From contig NC_004347.2 of NCBI RefSeq assembly GCF_000146165.2, positions 1,922,001 to 1,986,000 of the forward strand: a stretch of 64,000 bases of DNA. The letters are read 5' to 3'. The position numbers and the translations under genes are program-made. The notes below the pieces were generated by a model. The model saw only the letters and a program-made list of their open reading frames with translations. It searched no databases and was not told the DNA's origin. Position 1 is the stretch's first letter. Each line of letters starts with the position of its first letter. The stretch is from Shewanella oneidensis MR-1. Lineage in GTDB: Bacteria; Pseudomonadota; Gammaproteobacteria; Enterobacterales; Shewanellaceae. Shown here piece after piece: positions 50,491 through 60,784 of this stretch.

Positions 50491-51305
50491 AAGTGAACAG
50501 TTAAAAAAGTTACGAGAAGTATTTGATGATAGGCTATTCCTTAGGAAAACCAACGGATTTGTTCCCACGCCTTTCGCTGTAGAATTGTCAGTTGAAATTG
50601 ATAAATTATTAAGCGATTTTCAGTCGCTATTGGCACCCAAGATATTTGACCCAAAATTTGCGCAAGGGACTTACGTTATTGCCGCAACGGACTATGCACA
50701 GCAAGTTGTTCTACCGAAATTAATTTCAACTTTGAGACAGGAATCTCCAAACCTAAAGATAATTATTCGAGACTTCGAAATTGATAAGCTTCATGACTTA
50801 ATGGAAAGTGGTTCGGTGAATCTAGCAATCGCTTTTCCTGACTATATACCGGATTCATACCCAATGATTAAGTTATTTGAAGAGTATCATGTTTGCGTAA
50901 CCTCAAATCATTCTACCATTGCAAAAGTAAACACATCCTTAGCAGAGGTTGCAGCATACCCTTGTATTATTGCCTCACCATCACGCCCTAACTTTAAAGA
51001 TTCTATTGATGAGTGGTTTAAGCAATTTGGTTTAGAGCGCAATGTCGTCGTATCTGCACCTTGTTTCTCCGTTGTGCCGTTATATCTGCAAGCGACAGAT
51101 TCTATTGCCTTCTTACCTTCTAGGGCTATTCAAGCTCTTGGCTTAATTGAAGTTGTGTTGGATAAAAAACCGAACCCGTTTGATATTATTGCTGCATGGC
51201 ACCCTAGGTATAATGATGATGCACTGCAAAAATGGATAGTTTCAAAACTAGAGGCCGCATATATTTAGCCGATATATTCGGCACAAGCTGAAAATTTTTC
51301 ATCAA

Positions 51306-51330
51306 AAAGGGCCCTGATTTGGGGCCCTTT
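51306..51330 (+). terminator. Terminator-like hairpin after the lysR remnant
   Basis: The stem aaagggccc/gggcccttt encloses TGATTTG; only three T residues follow the stem, so efficiency is uncertain. Confidence 0.6.
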
Positions 51331-51444
51331 AACGATTGATTGAGCGTTATTTGCTCACGTTGTGTTGATGTGTTTAACCAAAACGCGAATGTCGATGCTG
51401 TTTTGGATATTCAGGCAATCACTCGCTAACGCATCGGGGGATGA

Positions 51445-51918
51445 TTATTGCCCTGCGATTTGCGCAAGTACCACTTGATGATGATCGCTGGTTTTAAACT
51501 TATCAAACACATGGGCAATGGTGCCGTCGGTGTTGATGAGGAAGCTTAATCTATGGATACCATCATAGATTTTGCCCATAAACTTCTTCTCACCCCACAC
51601 GCCAAAGGCATCAGCCACACTGTGGTCTTCATCACTGAGTAGGGTAAAGTTAAGCGATTGTTTTTCAGCAAACTTTGCTAGTTTAGCCACCGGATCAGGG
51701 CTAATACCAAGGGCTGTGACGCTATGACTATCTAACTCGGCTTTGCTATCACGTAAACCACAGGCCTGTACTGTGCAGCCAGGGGTTGACGCTTTAGGGT
51801 AAAAGTAGACTAACACCGGGCCTCGAGTTAAGCACTCTTGTAGTGAAACAGTGTTACCCTGTTGATCTTGTAAGGTAAAAAGTGGCGCTTTGGCGCCAGC
51901 GGTTAAGGTGTTCATCAA
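51445..51918 (-). CDS. bcp: Thiol peroxidase Bcp (peroxiredoxin)
   Basis: 157 residues with peroxidatic Cys48 and resolving Cys53 in P-G-C-T-V-Q-A-C-G, the Bcp-type pair, after V-L-V-Y-F-Y-P-K-A-S-T. It reduces peroxides with thioredoxin. It starts immediately after the stop of the upstream ACT-domain gene, which is the conserved arrangement. Confidence 0.94.
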   Translation of the reverse strand: MMNTLTAGAKAPLFTLQDQQGNTVSLQECLTRGPVLVYFYPKASTPGCTVQACGLRDSKAELDSHSVTALGISPDPVAKLAKFAEKQSLNFTLLSDEDHSVADAFGVWGEKKFMGKIYDGIHRLSFLINTDGTIAHVFDKFKTSDHHQVVLAQIAGQ

Positions 51919-52470
51919 TTATCCTCTGTCGTTTCTTGAGGTCGTGCCTTCCATGCGTCTAATGGTGCAATCCAGTGCCATTTCCTCGGAGAGTTGATAG
52001 ATACTCTTTTCGAGCTTTTCCAGTTCAACTTTTTCAGGAATATTGATGGTTAATGAAATGGTTTGAGTTTGCTCGCCATTTTCAAGTTCTTCAGAGAAGG
52101 AGCGGACTGCCGCCAAGTCTAAGGAACGGTCGGCAAGGAACTGGGTAATGCGTTTCATGGTGCCGCGTTGATCTTTACCGGTAAAGCGCACTTCTAGGCG
52201 TGAAAGGTAATTTTGCGGCGTGTGTTTCGAGGTGCGCTTCATCACTGTCATCAGTTCTAATTCAACACTGAGACTTGGGAGCAAGCTTTCAATTTTCGTT
52301 ATGGATGCCCACGAACCTGACAACATCATAATTAAGGTAAATTCGTTACCAAATAATGCCATACGGCTGTCGACGATATCGCAGTCACAGTCACTGGCAA
52401 GTCGAGCTAGTTTACTTACAAGTCCAGGACGGTCGAGACCCATCGCTGTTACGACCAGGAAATTGGTCAT
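51919..52470 (-). CDS. gcvR: ACT-domain protein, GcvR-like
   Basis: 183 residues made of two ACT domains (V-T-A-M-G-L-D-R-P-G-L-V-S-K near residue 6 and V-R-F-T-G-K-D-Q-R-G-T-M-K near 94). Same layout as E. coli GcvR, the glycine cleavage repressor partner of GcvA. Position between bcp and the divergent dapA is conserved. Its ligand in this organism is not proven. Confidence 0.88.
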   Translation of the reverse strand: MTNFLVVTAMGLDRPGLVSKLARLASDCDCDIVDSRMALFGNEFTLIMMLSGSWASITKIESLLPSLSVELELMTVMKRTSKHTPQNYLSRLEVRFTGKDQRGTMKRITQFLADRSLDLAAVRSFSEELENGEQTQTISLTINIPEKVELEKLEKSIYQLSEEMALDCTIRRMEGTTSRNDRG

Positions 52471-52641
52471 GAATTTTCCTCACTTTTTCGATACCATAGA
52501 GCGAAAACTCAGGGTTAAAGCTGAGTTTTTGTGCGGGATGTAATGCTACCATAACTAATTCAATTTGAGAGCCCCGTTAGTGCTTGTCATTAATGGTTGG
52601 CATCAGTACCATAGCGAATCCTGAAATTTTGGGGAAGTCAG

Positions 52642-53526
52642 ATGATAAACGGAAGCATCGTAGCCTTAATCACGCCAATGAACAGTGATGGCTCAGTAGA
52701 TTTTGCAAGTCTTGAAAGGTTAGTCGAATTCCATATTGACCAAGGCACAGACGCCATTGTTGCCGTGGGAACCACCGGCGAGTCAGCGACTCTGCCAATG
52801 AATGAGCACGTTACCGTGGTGGCGCAAACCGTTAAGTTTGCGGCAGGCCGTATTCCTGTGATTGGTGGCAACGGTGCTAATGCGACAGCAGAAGCTATCG
52901 AACTGACCAAGTCCTTATCTAAAGTGGGGGTTGCGGCCATGTTAGGCGTAACACCTTACTACAATAAACCCACTCCAAAGGGCTTAGTTGCACACTATAA
53001 AGCTGTCGCGGCAAGCACTGATATTCCACAAATTCTGTATAACGTTCCTGGACGCACCGCCGTTGATATGAAGCCCGAAACTGTGGCTGAATTAGTGAGC
53101 GTGAGCAATATTATTGGCGTAAAAGAAGCAACGGGCGACGTATCTCGCGTTAAACGCCTACGTGAGCTTTGTGGTAATGACTTTATGTTGTATAGCGGTG
53201 ATGACGCGACAGCAAGCGAGTTTTTACTCTTGGGTGGTAATGGGGTGATTTCTGTTGCCAACAACATAGTGCCAAAAGCCTTTAAAGCCATGTGCGACGC
53301 TGCGCTTGCGGGCAATGCCGAATTAGCCGCAAGCATCGACGAACCACTACGTGGTCTGTATAGCACACTGTTTTGCGAAGCAAACCCGATCCCTGTTAAA
53401 TGGGCGGCCCATCGTATGGGGCTGATTGAATGTGGTCATATTCGTTTACCTTTGACTGAACTTTCTGAGCAATGTCATGGTCTGTTGTTAGAGGCAATGA
53501 CTCGTGCCCAGATAGAGGTTAAATAA
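52642..53526 (+). CDS. dapA: 4-hydroxy-tetrahydrodipicolinate synthase
   Basis: 294 residues. The Schiff-base Lys161 (G-V-K-E-A), Tyr133 and Arg138 (I-L-Y-N-V-P-G-R) and Thr44-Thr45 (V-G-T-T-G-E-S) are at the E. coli positions. First committed step of lysine and diaminopimelate synthesis. The bamC gene follows by 3 bp, as in E. coli. Confidence 0.97.
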
Positions 53527-53529
53527 TTA

Positions 53530-54627
53530 ATGTTAAAGAAAGTCACCCCACTGTTCCTAGTTGCTGCCGTTGCTGCTTGTAGTTCGCCATTAGAGCGTCG
53601 CCAAGCTAACGGTGGTGAAGACTATGTACAGGCTGAGCAAGCGCCAATGCTAAAGATCCCTGAGGGATTGAAAACGCCGCCTTACAATAAAGAATACGAC
53701 GTGCCCGCGTTAGGTCCTAAAGCAAACCCTGCGCTTGTTGGTAAAAACCTTGATATCCGCCCACCATTGCAAGTTTTGCCCATGGCAGAAGGCACGCATG
53801 TGGAAGAGGGCAGTGATAACATTAAGATCGTGGTTGAATCTATTGATAACAATGTCGACCTTAAGCAAGAGATTTTCACGAACTTAGATGACTTCTTCGC
53901 GAAACAAGCAATTCCTATCCGTAGTCGCGACTTTGATAAAGGCAGCATCGAAACCGATTGGATTGAAAGCCGTGAGGTGTTGGAGTCAAGTTTATGGGGC
54001 TCTGATAAAGAATACCTGCTGCGTCAGCGTTATCGCTTCGATGTGGAAACTCGTCCCCATGGCCGCACTGCCAATATCGTTATTCACTTAGTTGAGCATG
54101 AAGAGTTTTACGATGGTAAAGAACAAAAAGTGATGCTCAGCGGTGAAGACAAGCAGCGTTATACCATTGATATGCTTAACAGTGCCATTGCTTATATGAG
54201 TGTTAAGCGTGAGCAAACCATCCAAGCAAACCGACTGAAGCAGACCTTAGGGATCAATGTTGATTTGATCACGCCAGAAGAAGGGGCTGCATATTGGTCT
54301 GCTAAGGCGGCCTATAAGCAAGTGTGGGATCGTCTGCGTATCGTGTTACCAGAAATGGGCTTCGAAATTTCAGATATGGACAGCGCCAAAGGCCTGTACT
54401 TTATCAAGTTTACCGATAACTCTGGTTTCTGGAGCTCGTTGTGGAACAACAATCAATTGTCCTTAAAAGAAGGTAGCTACCGTTTACTCTTAGAAGACGG
54501 TGATACCCCTGATGAGACAAAAATTTGGCTTCGTGATGCTGAGGATCAGCCATTATCGAATGACGTTGTCAGCAAAGTATATGAGTCATTGTCAAGCCTG
54601 ATGAAAGAAGAACGCAAACTGCGTTAA
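53530..54627 (+). CDS. bamC: Outer-membrane assembly lipoprotein BamC
   Basis: 365 residues with lipobox A-V-A-A-C (Cys17), the proline-rich N-terminal segment that binds BamD (A-P-M-L-K-I-P-E-G-L ... I-R-P-P-L), and two helix-grip domains. Part of the BAM complex for beta-barrel insertion. In one operon with dapA; terminator at 54642. Confidence 0.93.
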   Translation: MLKKVTPLFLVAAVAACSSPLERRQANGGEDYVQAEQAPMLKIPEGLKTPPYNKEYDVPALGPKANPALVGKNLDIRPPLQVLPMAEGTHVEEGSDNIKIVVESIDNNVDLKQEIFTNLDDFFAKQAIPIRSRDFDKGSIETDWIESREVLESSLWGSDKEYLLRQRYRFDVETRPHGRTANIVIHLVEHEEFYDGKEQKVMLSGEDKQRYTIDMLNSAIAYMSVKREQTIQANRLKQTLGINVDLITPEEGAAYWSAKAAYKQVWDRLRIVLPEMGFEISDMDSAKGLYFIKFTDNSGFWSSLWNNNQLSLKEGSYRLLLEDGDTPDETKIWLRDAEDQPLSNDVVSKVYESLSSLMKEERKLR

Positions 54628-54641
54628 TTCTACCTCAAATC

Positions 54642-54668
54642 AAAAGGGGCGATTTATCGCCCTTTTTT
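54642..54668 (+). terminator. Rho-independent terminator after bamC
   Basis: The stem aaaggggcga/tcgcccttt around TTTA is followed by T6. Confidence 0.88.
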
Positions 54669-54736
54669 GTGTCTGTAATTTGGCCTATTACCCGTTCACG
54701 ATACAGCATGATGTATCAGGATATTTCTAGGGTATT

Positions 54737-55004
54737 TAGGGCGTGTTGACGTTTCAGGGTTATTTTTGCAGCAATTTGGCAGGCTTTTATGCAAGGCAAA
54801 GTCCGTGCAGTGTAGTTATTCTACATAAACGGACGATAACGCGGCAGAAAAGCCAGCCAAATGCTGCCCGAAGGGTTCGCCTGGCAAGCCCTTGCTCTTT
54901 GTCACTTGTCATTTGAGTAGAATAACTACACATCATTCCTCGTTTCGCGAGCATGAACTTGCCAGAACGAACAAAATTTAATCTCGAAACGTCAACACGC
55001 CCTA
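54737..55004. repeat. MITE, family A copy 2
   Basis: Perfect 19-bp inverted ends: tagggcgtgttgacgtttc (54737-54755) and its complement (54986-55004). If the outer TA is the target duplication, the element has 17-bp ends and a TA target, as for IS630/mariner-type elements. An inner 15-bp perfect inverted pair (gtgtagttattctac, 54810-54824; 54917-54931) is present. No coding capacity. Confidence 0.88.
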
Positions 55005-55243
55005 GTTATAAAGTGGTTTTAGCTAAAACGGCTTTAATTGTTAGCTCGGTCAAAGTAATCTGCTTAAATCTAAACATATCGTACTGCATTCTGAACTTTA
55101 GTGGCACTTTTCGACTTAAGTGCCGATTTGATACAAGTTTTACTGGCTCGGCGTAATTTGTAAGAAAAAGTAAAACGTATTGATGCAATGATGCGAGAGG
55201 GTAAACTAGCCGTCACTAATGCGAGTCATCATTTGGAAGCCGG

Positions 55244-56326
55244 ATGAAAAAAATCATAATTATCATCGCCATTTTGGCTGCGGCATGGTTTGGATATCAA
55301 GCTATGCAGCCGCAAGAACAGGCGAAAGTGCAAGTTAAGCTCCCCCCTAATGTCGTTATTGCCGCCGCTGCCATGGCGCAAGTGCGTGACGAGGTTGAAG
55401 CTATCGGCACAAATAAGGCTTACGAATCCGTTACGATTACACCTAAAGTTACCGACGTTGTGACCTCATTAAAGTTTGATGATGGCGATATCGTTAAAAA
55501 AGGTGATTTATTGGTGCAACTGCAAAATGCAGAGCAACTGGCCAAAGTGAAAGTGGCGCAGGTTAAAGTGAGTGATAACCAGCGCGAATTAGCGCGGATT
55601 AGTTCGCTCGTCACCAGTCGCACTGTGGCGGAATTAGAACGTGACCGCCTGCAAACCTTAATTGATACTACCCGTGCTGAATTAGAGCAGGCACAATCCT
55701 CCCTTAATGATCGCAGTATTGTCGCGCCTTTTAATGGGCGTTTAGGGTTACGCCAAGTGAGTGTCGGTAGCTTAGTCACACCGGGTACAGAGATCAGCAC
55801 TCTTGATGATATCTCTAAGATTAAATTAGACTTTTCAGTGCCTGAGCGCTTTATTCAAGAGCTACAACCCGGCAAGCTTGTTGAAGCAAAAGCCGTGGCG
55901 TTTCCCGATGAAATCTTTAAAGGCAAAGTGATTTCTATCGATAGCCGTGTCAACCCAACGACCCGTGCCGTGATCGTGCGCGCCGAAATCCCAAATCATG
56001 ATTTACGCTTACTGCCCGGGATGCTGATGAAGGTGAAACTCATCAAACGCAGCCGCGAGGCGCTGATGTTGCCTGAATCGGCGATTATTCCGATTCAGAA
56101 ATCACATTTTGTTTACAGCGTGAATAAAGACAATGTCATCGAGCGTAAGCAAGTCACCATTGGTATTCGTACTCGGGGTTGGGTCGAAATTACCGATGGC
56201 CTAGCGATTGGCGAAAACGTGGTGATCCGTGGGTTGCTTAAGGTGCACCCTGGTGATGTGGTGAATACCCAACTGGCTGAAAAGTTTAGCTATCTTTCCG
56301 ATGCTACTGCGGAGCCAAGCGTATGA
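55244..56326 (+). CDS. RND efflux periplasmic adaptor (HlyD/MFP)
   Basis: 360 residues. One N-terminal membrane anchor (I-I-I-I-I-A-I-L-A-A-A-W-F), then barrel-sandwich hybrid halves (D-G-D-I-V-K-K-G-D-L-L and S-I-V-A-P-F-N-G-R-L-G) around a short coiled-coil hairpin. There is no lipobox. It overlaps the permease start by 4 bp. It connects the inner-membrane pump to an outer-membrane channel, which is not encoded nearby. Confidence 0.92.
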   Translation: MKKIIIIIAILAAAWFGYQAMQPQEQAKVQVKLPPNVVIAAAAMAQVRDEVEAIGTNKAYESVTITPKVTDVVTSLKFDDGDIVKKGDLLVQLQNAEQLAKVKVAQVKVSDNQRELARISSLVTSRTVAELERDRLQTLIDTTRAELEQAQSSLNDRSIVAPFNGRLGLRQVSVGSLVTPGTEISTLDDISKIKLDFSVPERFIQELQPGKLVEAKAVAFPDEIFKGKVISIDSRVNPTTRAVIVRAEIPNHDLRLLPGMLMKVKLIKRSREALMLPESAIIPIQKSHFVYSVNKDNVIERKQVTIGIRTRGWVEITDGLAIGENVVIRGLLKVHPGDVVNTQLAEKFSYLSDATAEPSV

Positions 56327-59300
56327 TCCTGACCGATCTTTCCGTTAAACGGCCGGTGTTTGCCTCGGTCATTAGTTTATTGCTGGTGGCCTTTGGTCTG
56401 GTCGCATTCGGTAAATTACCGCTGCGGGAATACCCCAATATCGACCCGCCCATTGTATCGATTGAAACCAACTATCGTGGTGCCAGTGCCGCGGTGGTCG
56501 AAAGTCGCATCACCCAACTGATTGAGGACAGGATCAGCGGGGTGGAGGGCATTCGCCATGTGAGTTCATCGAGCAGCGATGGTCGCTCACAAGTGACCTT
56601 AGAGTTTGATATTAGTCGTAATATTGAGGATGCGGCTAACGATGTGCGTGATAGAATTTCGGGTCTATTAGATAACTTACCCGAAGAAGCCGATCCCCCA
56701 GAGGTACAAAAAGCCAACGGTGGCGATGAAGTCATCATGTGGTTAAATCTTGAGTCGGATCAGATGACCACATTAGAGCTGACTGACTACACCCGCCGTT
56801 ATTTAGCCGACCGTCTGTCTGTGGTAGATGGTGTGTCGATGATCCGTATTGGTGGTGGCAAAGTGTACGCCATGCGCGTCTGGCTCGATAGACAAGCGTT
56901 AGCATCGCGCAGTCTGACGGTTGCCGATGTTGAAGCCGCACTCAGGGCGGAAAACGTCGAGCTACCCGCAGGTTCGCTTGAGTCAAAGGAGCGCCATTTT
57001 ACCGTGCGTTTAGAGCGTAGCTATCGCAGCGCGGAGGACTTTGCCAATTTGGTGATAGTCCAAGGCGAAGATGGCTATTTGGTCAAGCTTGGCGATGTGG
57101 CAAGGGTGGAAGTTGGCTCAGATGAAGATCGCATCATGTTCCGTGGTAATAGGGAGTCCATGATTGGACTCGGGGTGTCGAAACAGTCGACTGCCAATAC
57201 CTTAGAAGTGGCCCGCGGCGTCAATGCGTTAGTTGATAAGATCAATCCTACATTACCAGCGGGAATGTCAATTAAGCGCAGCTACGATAGTTCGGTGTTT
57301 ATCGAGGCTTCGATCAAAGAGGTGTATCAAACGCTGTTTACCGCCATGGTGCTGGTGATTATCGTGATTTATCTATTCCTTGGTAGCGTACGCGCCATGT
57401 TAATCCCCGCGATTACCGTGCCCGTGTCGTTGCTCGGCACATTTATCGTGCTTTATGCCTTGGGATATACGATTAACCTGTTGACGCTGCTGGCGATGAT
57501 CCTTGCCATCGGGATGGTAGTAGACGATGCGATTGTGATGTTAGAAAACATTCACCGCCGTATCGAAGAAGGGGACTCTCCCTTAAAAGCCGCCTTCCTT
57601 GGCGCCCGTGAAGTGGCATTTGCGGTCATTGCCACCACCTTAGTGCTGGTGGCGGTATTTATGCCGATTACGTTCCTTGAAGGGGACTTAGGTAAACTCT
57701 TTAAAGAGTTTGCAGTGGCCATGAGTGCGGCGGTGATTTTCTCCAGTATTGTGGCGTTAACCTTAAGCCCGATGATGTGCGCTAAGCTGCTCAAACCCGC
57801 AGAGCAGGACTCATGGTTAGTGCGTAAGGTTGATAGCATTATGACGGGCATTTCCCGTCGCTATCAAAGCTCGCTAGAGGGCGCGATGACAAAACCGGTG
57901 CTGATGTTAGTTATCGTGTTGATTGCACTTGGGAGCAGCGTGTTTCTTGCCCAAAAAGTACCGCAGGAATTTGCACCACAGGAGGACCGAGGCTCCTTAT
58001 TTTTAATGGTTAATGGGCCGCAGGGGGCGAGTTACGAGTATATCGAATCCTACATGACCGAGGTGGAAAGCCGTTTAATGCCGCTGGTGGATTCGGGTGA
58101 TATTAAGCGCCTGTTGATCCGCGCGCCCCGAGGCTTTGGCCGTGCGGCGGACTTCTCTAACGGGATGGCGATTATTGTGCTCGAAGACTGGGGACAACGT
58201 CGTCCAATGAAAGAAGTGATTGGCGATATTAATAAACGTCTCGCCGATTTAGCCGGTGTGCAAGCTTTCCCTGTGATGCGTCAAGCCTTTGGCCGTGGTG
58301 TAGGCAAACCCGTGCAATTTGTGATTGGTGGGCCAAGCTATGAGGAGCTGGCTGCTTGGCGGGATATCATGATGCAAAAGGTGGCGGAAAATCCTAAACT
58401 GCTTGGCCTTGACCATGATTATAAAGAGACCAAACCGCAGCTCAGAGTGGTGATTGACAGGGACAGGGCGGCGAGTCTTGGGGTGTCGATTTCCAATATC
58501 GGCCGTACTTTGGAGTCTATGCTAGGCTCCCGCTTAGTCACTACCTTTATGCGTGATGGCGAAGAGTACGATGTGATTGTGGAAGGGGAGCGCAGTAACC
58601 AAAATACTGCGGCCGATCTACAAAATATCTATGTTCGTTCTGAACGGACGAAGGAGCTGATCCCATTATCAAACTTAGTCACGGTAGAAGAGTTTGCCGA
58701 TGCCAGTTCGCTTAATCGCTATAATCGCATGCGGGCGATTACCATCGAAGCTAGCTTGGCTGATGGCTATAGCTTAGGTGAAGCGCTTGATTACCTCAAT
58801 CAAGTCGCGCGGGCTAATTTGCCGGCGGAAGCGGTCATCAGCTACAAGGGACAATCGCTGGATTATCAAGAGTCTGGCAGCTCAATGTACTTTGTGTTCC
58901 TGCTGGCACTCGGGATTGTATTCCTGGTATTAGCCGCGCAGTTTGAAAGCTATATTCACCCTATGGTGATCATGCTAACGGTACCGCTTGCCACGGTTGG
59001 CGCCTTGCTCGGGCTGTGGTTTACCGGGCAGAGCCTTAATATCTACAGCCAGATTGGGATTATTATGCTGGTCGGTTTAGCGGCGAAAAACGGTATTTTG
59101 ATTGTCGAATTTGCCAACCAGTTGCGGGATAAAGGCGTGGATTTTGACCGCGCCATTATCCAAGCCTCTTGCCAGCGTTTACGGCCGATTCTGATGACGG
59201 GAATAACTACAGCCGCGGGCGCCGTCCCTCTGGTATTGGCAACGGGCGCAGGTGCTGAAACCCGCTTTGTGATTGGCGTAGTGGTGCTTGCGGGTATTAT

Positions 59301-59418
59301 GCTGGCGACGCTGTTTACCATTTATGTGATCCCAACTGCTTACGGTCTCTTTGCCCGTAATAGCGGCTCGCCAGAAGCCATTGCCCAGCAATTAGAAAAG
59401 GAATTAGCGCAGGATTAA
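56323..59418 (+). CDS. RND efflux transporter permease (AcrB/HAE1 family)
   Basis: 1031 residues with twelve membrane segments in two halves. The proton-relay Asp pair is in G-M-V-V-D-D-A-I-V-M-L-E-N (about residues 405-406), and the usual opening R-P-V-F-A-S-V-I and P-R-E-Y-P-N-I-D-like L-R-E-Y-P-N-I-D are present. Drug:H+ antiporter; substrates not predictable. Forms a two-gene operon with the adaptor. Confidence 0.95.
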   Translation: MILTDLSVKRPVFASVISLLLVAFGLVAFGKLPLREYPNIDPPIVSIETNYRGASAAVVESRITQLIEDRISGVEGIRHVSSSSSDGRSQVTLEFDISRNIEDAANDVRDRISGLLDNLPEEADPPEVQKANGGDEVIMWLNLESDQMTTLELTDYTRRYLADRLSVVDGVSMIRIGGGKVYAMRVWLDRQALASRSLTVADVEAALRAENVELPAGSLESKERHFTVRLERSYRSAEDFANLVIVQGEDGYLVKLGDVARVEVGSDEDRIMFRGNRESMIGLGVSKQSTANTLEVARGVNALVDKINPTLPAGMSIKRSYDSSVFIEASIKEVYQTLFTAMVLVIIVIYLFLGSVRAMLIPAITVPVSLLGTFIVLYALGYTINLLTLLAMILAIGMVVDDAIVMLENIHRRIEEGDSPLKAAFLGAREVAFAVIATTLVLVAVFMPITFLEGDLGKLFKEFAVAMSAAVIFSSIVALTLSPMMCAKLLKPAEQDSWLVRKVDSIMTGISRRYQSSLEGAMTKPVLMLVIVLIALGSSVFLAQKVPQEFAPQEDRGSLFLMVNGPQGASYEYIESYMTEVESRLMPLVDSGDIKRLLIRAPRGFGRAADFSNGMAIIVLEDWGQRRPMKEVIGDINKRLADLAGVQAFPVMRQAFGRGVGKPVQFVIGGPSYEELAAWRDIMMQKVAENPKLLGLDHDYKETKPQLRVVIDRDRAASLGVSISNIGRTLESMLGSRLVTTFMRDGEEYDVIVEGERSNQNTAADLQNIYVRSERTKELIPLSNLVTVEEFADASSLNRYNRMRAITIEASLADGYSLGEALDYLNQVARANLPAEAVISYKGQSLDYQESGSSMYFVFLLALGIVFLVLAAQFESYIHPMVIMLTVPLATVGALLGLWFTGQSLNIYSQIGIIMLVGLAAKNGILIVEFANQLRDKGVDFDRAIIQASCQRLRPILMTGITTAAGAVPLVLATGAGAETRFVIGVVVLAGIMLATLFTIYVIPTAYGLFARNSGSPEAIAQQLEKELAQD

Positions 59419-59438
59419 TCCCTCGCTAACGCTTAGCC

Positions 59439-59475
59439 AAAATAGGCGCTTAAGTGAACTTAAGCGCCTATTTTA
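59439..59475. terminator. Bidirectional terminator
   Basis: A 15-bp stem (aataggcgcttaagt and its complement, loop GA) with A and T runs on either side, between the convergent RND and GNAT genes. Confidence 0.9.
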
Positions 59476-59492
59476 TTGGGTGAACACTCTAC

Positions 59493-59927
59493 TCATTTAT
59501 CTTCGATAGCTTGGATATAGCGAAAGGAGCTTTTCTCAAAGCCAATGGACTCGTAGTAGGCTTGGGTTTTCTCGCGGTGCATAGATGTGGTGACCTCAAG
59601 CTGGCGGCAATCCCGCTCACTTGCTCTGTCTTTGGCAAAGTCAATCAGTTGCGTCCCCACACCTAATCCTCTACTGGCCTCAGTCACCACTAAAGCAGTA
59701 ATGCGGCAAATTTGCTGTTGTGAGGGAAAATAATCAAAGAAGATCAAACTTATCAGCCCAACCACGACTCCCTCAGACTCGGCGAGATAGATTTCATCCG
59801 ATCTTTTAGGATCATCGAGATACTGTTGTAACTGCGCCTCAGTGGCAAGATAACCCAGCTGCAACAGTAAGGTTGCTATGGGGTTAAGGTCGGCTATTTG
59901 TGCTTGCCTAATCGAAATGGCGCCCAT
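59493..59927 (-). CDS. GNAT family N-acetyltransferase
   Basis: 144 residues with the acetyl-CoA signature V-V-T-E-A-S-R-G-L-G-V-G-T-Q-L and the C-terminal A-Y-Y-E-S-I-G-F. Opens I-R-Q-A-Q-I-A-D-L as usual. The acceptor is unknown. Confidence 0.9.
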   Translation of the reverse strand: MGAISIRQAQIADLNPIATLLLQLGYLATEAQLQQYLDDPKRSDEIYLAESEGVVVGLISLIFFDYFPSQQQICRITALVVTEASRGLGVGTQLIDFAKDRASERDCRQLEVTTSMHREKTQAYYESIGFEKSSFRYIQAIEDK

Positions 59928-60028
59928 GACGCTTCCTTGTTCTGTCCTGTACCTAGATTTTTGTTAAGCATGTATTCTGCCAAGGCACGACTTTTTTGGT
60001 TGAAACACTTTGGGCTAACGCAAAAGGT

Positions 60029-60784
60029 TTAACGCATAAAAAATCCTATGCTCATGGCGAAACCCACAAGTACAATAAAGCCCCGTAATAGGGATTGGGG
60101 AATACGATAAGCCAGCGCGGCGCCCAGATAGCCGCCAACAATGGCCATGATGGCAAGCAGTAGCAGATATTGTCCATCAATCAGATCGCCTAGGGCGTAA
60201 ATTACCACTGCGATGCTGGTGAGTAGGGCGGAGAGTAAATTTTTAAGCCCGTTCATACCCTGTAATTGAGTTTGCCCCAGTAGCCCAAAGGTCGCGAGCA
60301 AAATAATCCCTAACCCACCATTAAAATAGCCGCCGTAAATACAAACGATGAAGAGAATCATCATTGCTGTCAGTGGCTTGACGGTATTCACACAGGTGAC
60401 GTTGGCATGGGCTAAGCGTTTTTTCAGTAACCAAGGTCCGGCGATAAAGGCGAGGGTTGCCAGCAAAATTAACCAAGGAACAAGATAAGCAAATACTTGC
60501 TCGCTGGTGCTCAGCAAAATCGCCGCGCCTAGAAATCCGCCAGCTATCGCAATCAAGCACAGGGTTTTCAAGCTAAGATTTGCTGGATATTCAATCTCTT
60601 TTCGAAAACGCCAGGCACTGGCAAGGTAACCGGGGAGCAGGGCCGCTGTACCCGTAGCATTGGCCATCAATGGTGGCACGCCCACAAACACAAGGGCAAA
60701 TAAGGTGATAAAACTGCCGCCGCCCGCCACCGCATTTAACATGCCGCCGAGTAAGCCAGCGAGGGCGATCAGTAACCAATCCAT
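60029..60784 (-). CDS. TauE/SafE family anion exporter (YfcA-like)
   Basis: 251 residues with about eight membrane segments and the duplicated family motif: G-G-M-L-N-A-V-A-G-G-G-S-F-I and G-G-Y-F-N-G-G-L-G-I. Such proteins move sulfite or sulfur-containing organic anions across the inner membrane. It stands alone. Confidence 0.9.
   Translation of the reverse strand: MDWLLIALAGLLGGMLNAVAGGGSFITLFALVFVGVPPLMANATGTAALLPGYLASAWRFRKEIEYPANLSLKTLCLIAIAGGFLGAAILLSTSEQVFAYLVPWLILLATLAFIAGPWLLKKRLAHANVTCVNTVKPLTAMMILFIVCIYGGYFNGGLGIILLATFGLLGQTQLQGMNGLKNLLSALLTSIAVVIYALGDLIDGQYLLLLAIMAIVGGYLGAALAYRIPQSLLRGFIVLVGFAMSIGFFMR

Larger units (their letters stand above)
49077..51268 (+). pseudogene. LysR-family regulator gene interrupted by IS256-family element
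   Basis: The 5' piece (49077-49197) encodes a LysR helix-turn-helix start (L-R-V-F-Q-A-L-I ... A-A-N-Q-L-G-L-T-Q-Q-A-V-S-E). The 3' piece (50499-51268) continues Q-L-K-K-L-R-E-V-F-D-D-R-L-F and then the substrate-binding domain. Removing the insertion and one copy of the 8-bp duplication restores one frame of about 300 codons. The 3' piece alone has an open frame from 50585, but it lacks the DNA-binding domain. Divergent from the SDR gene across 148 bp. Confidence 0.93.
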
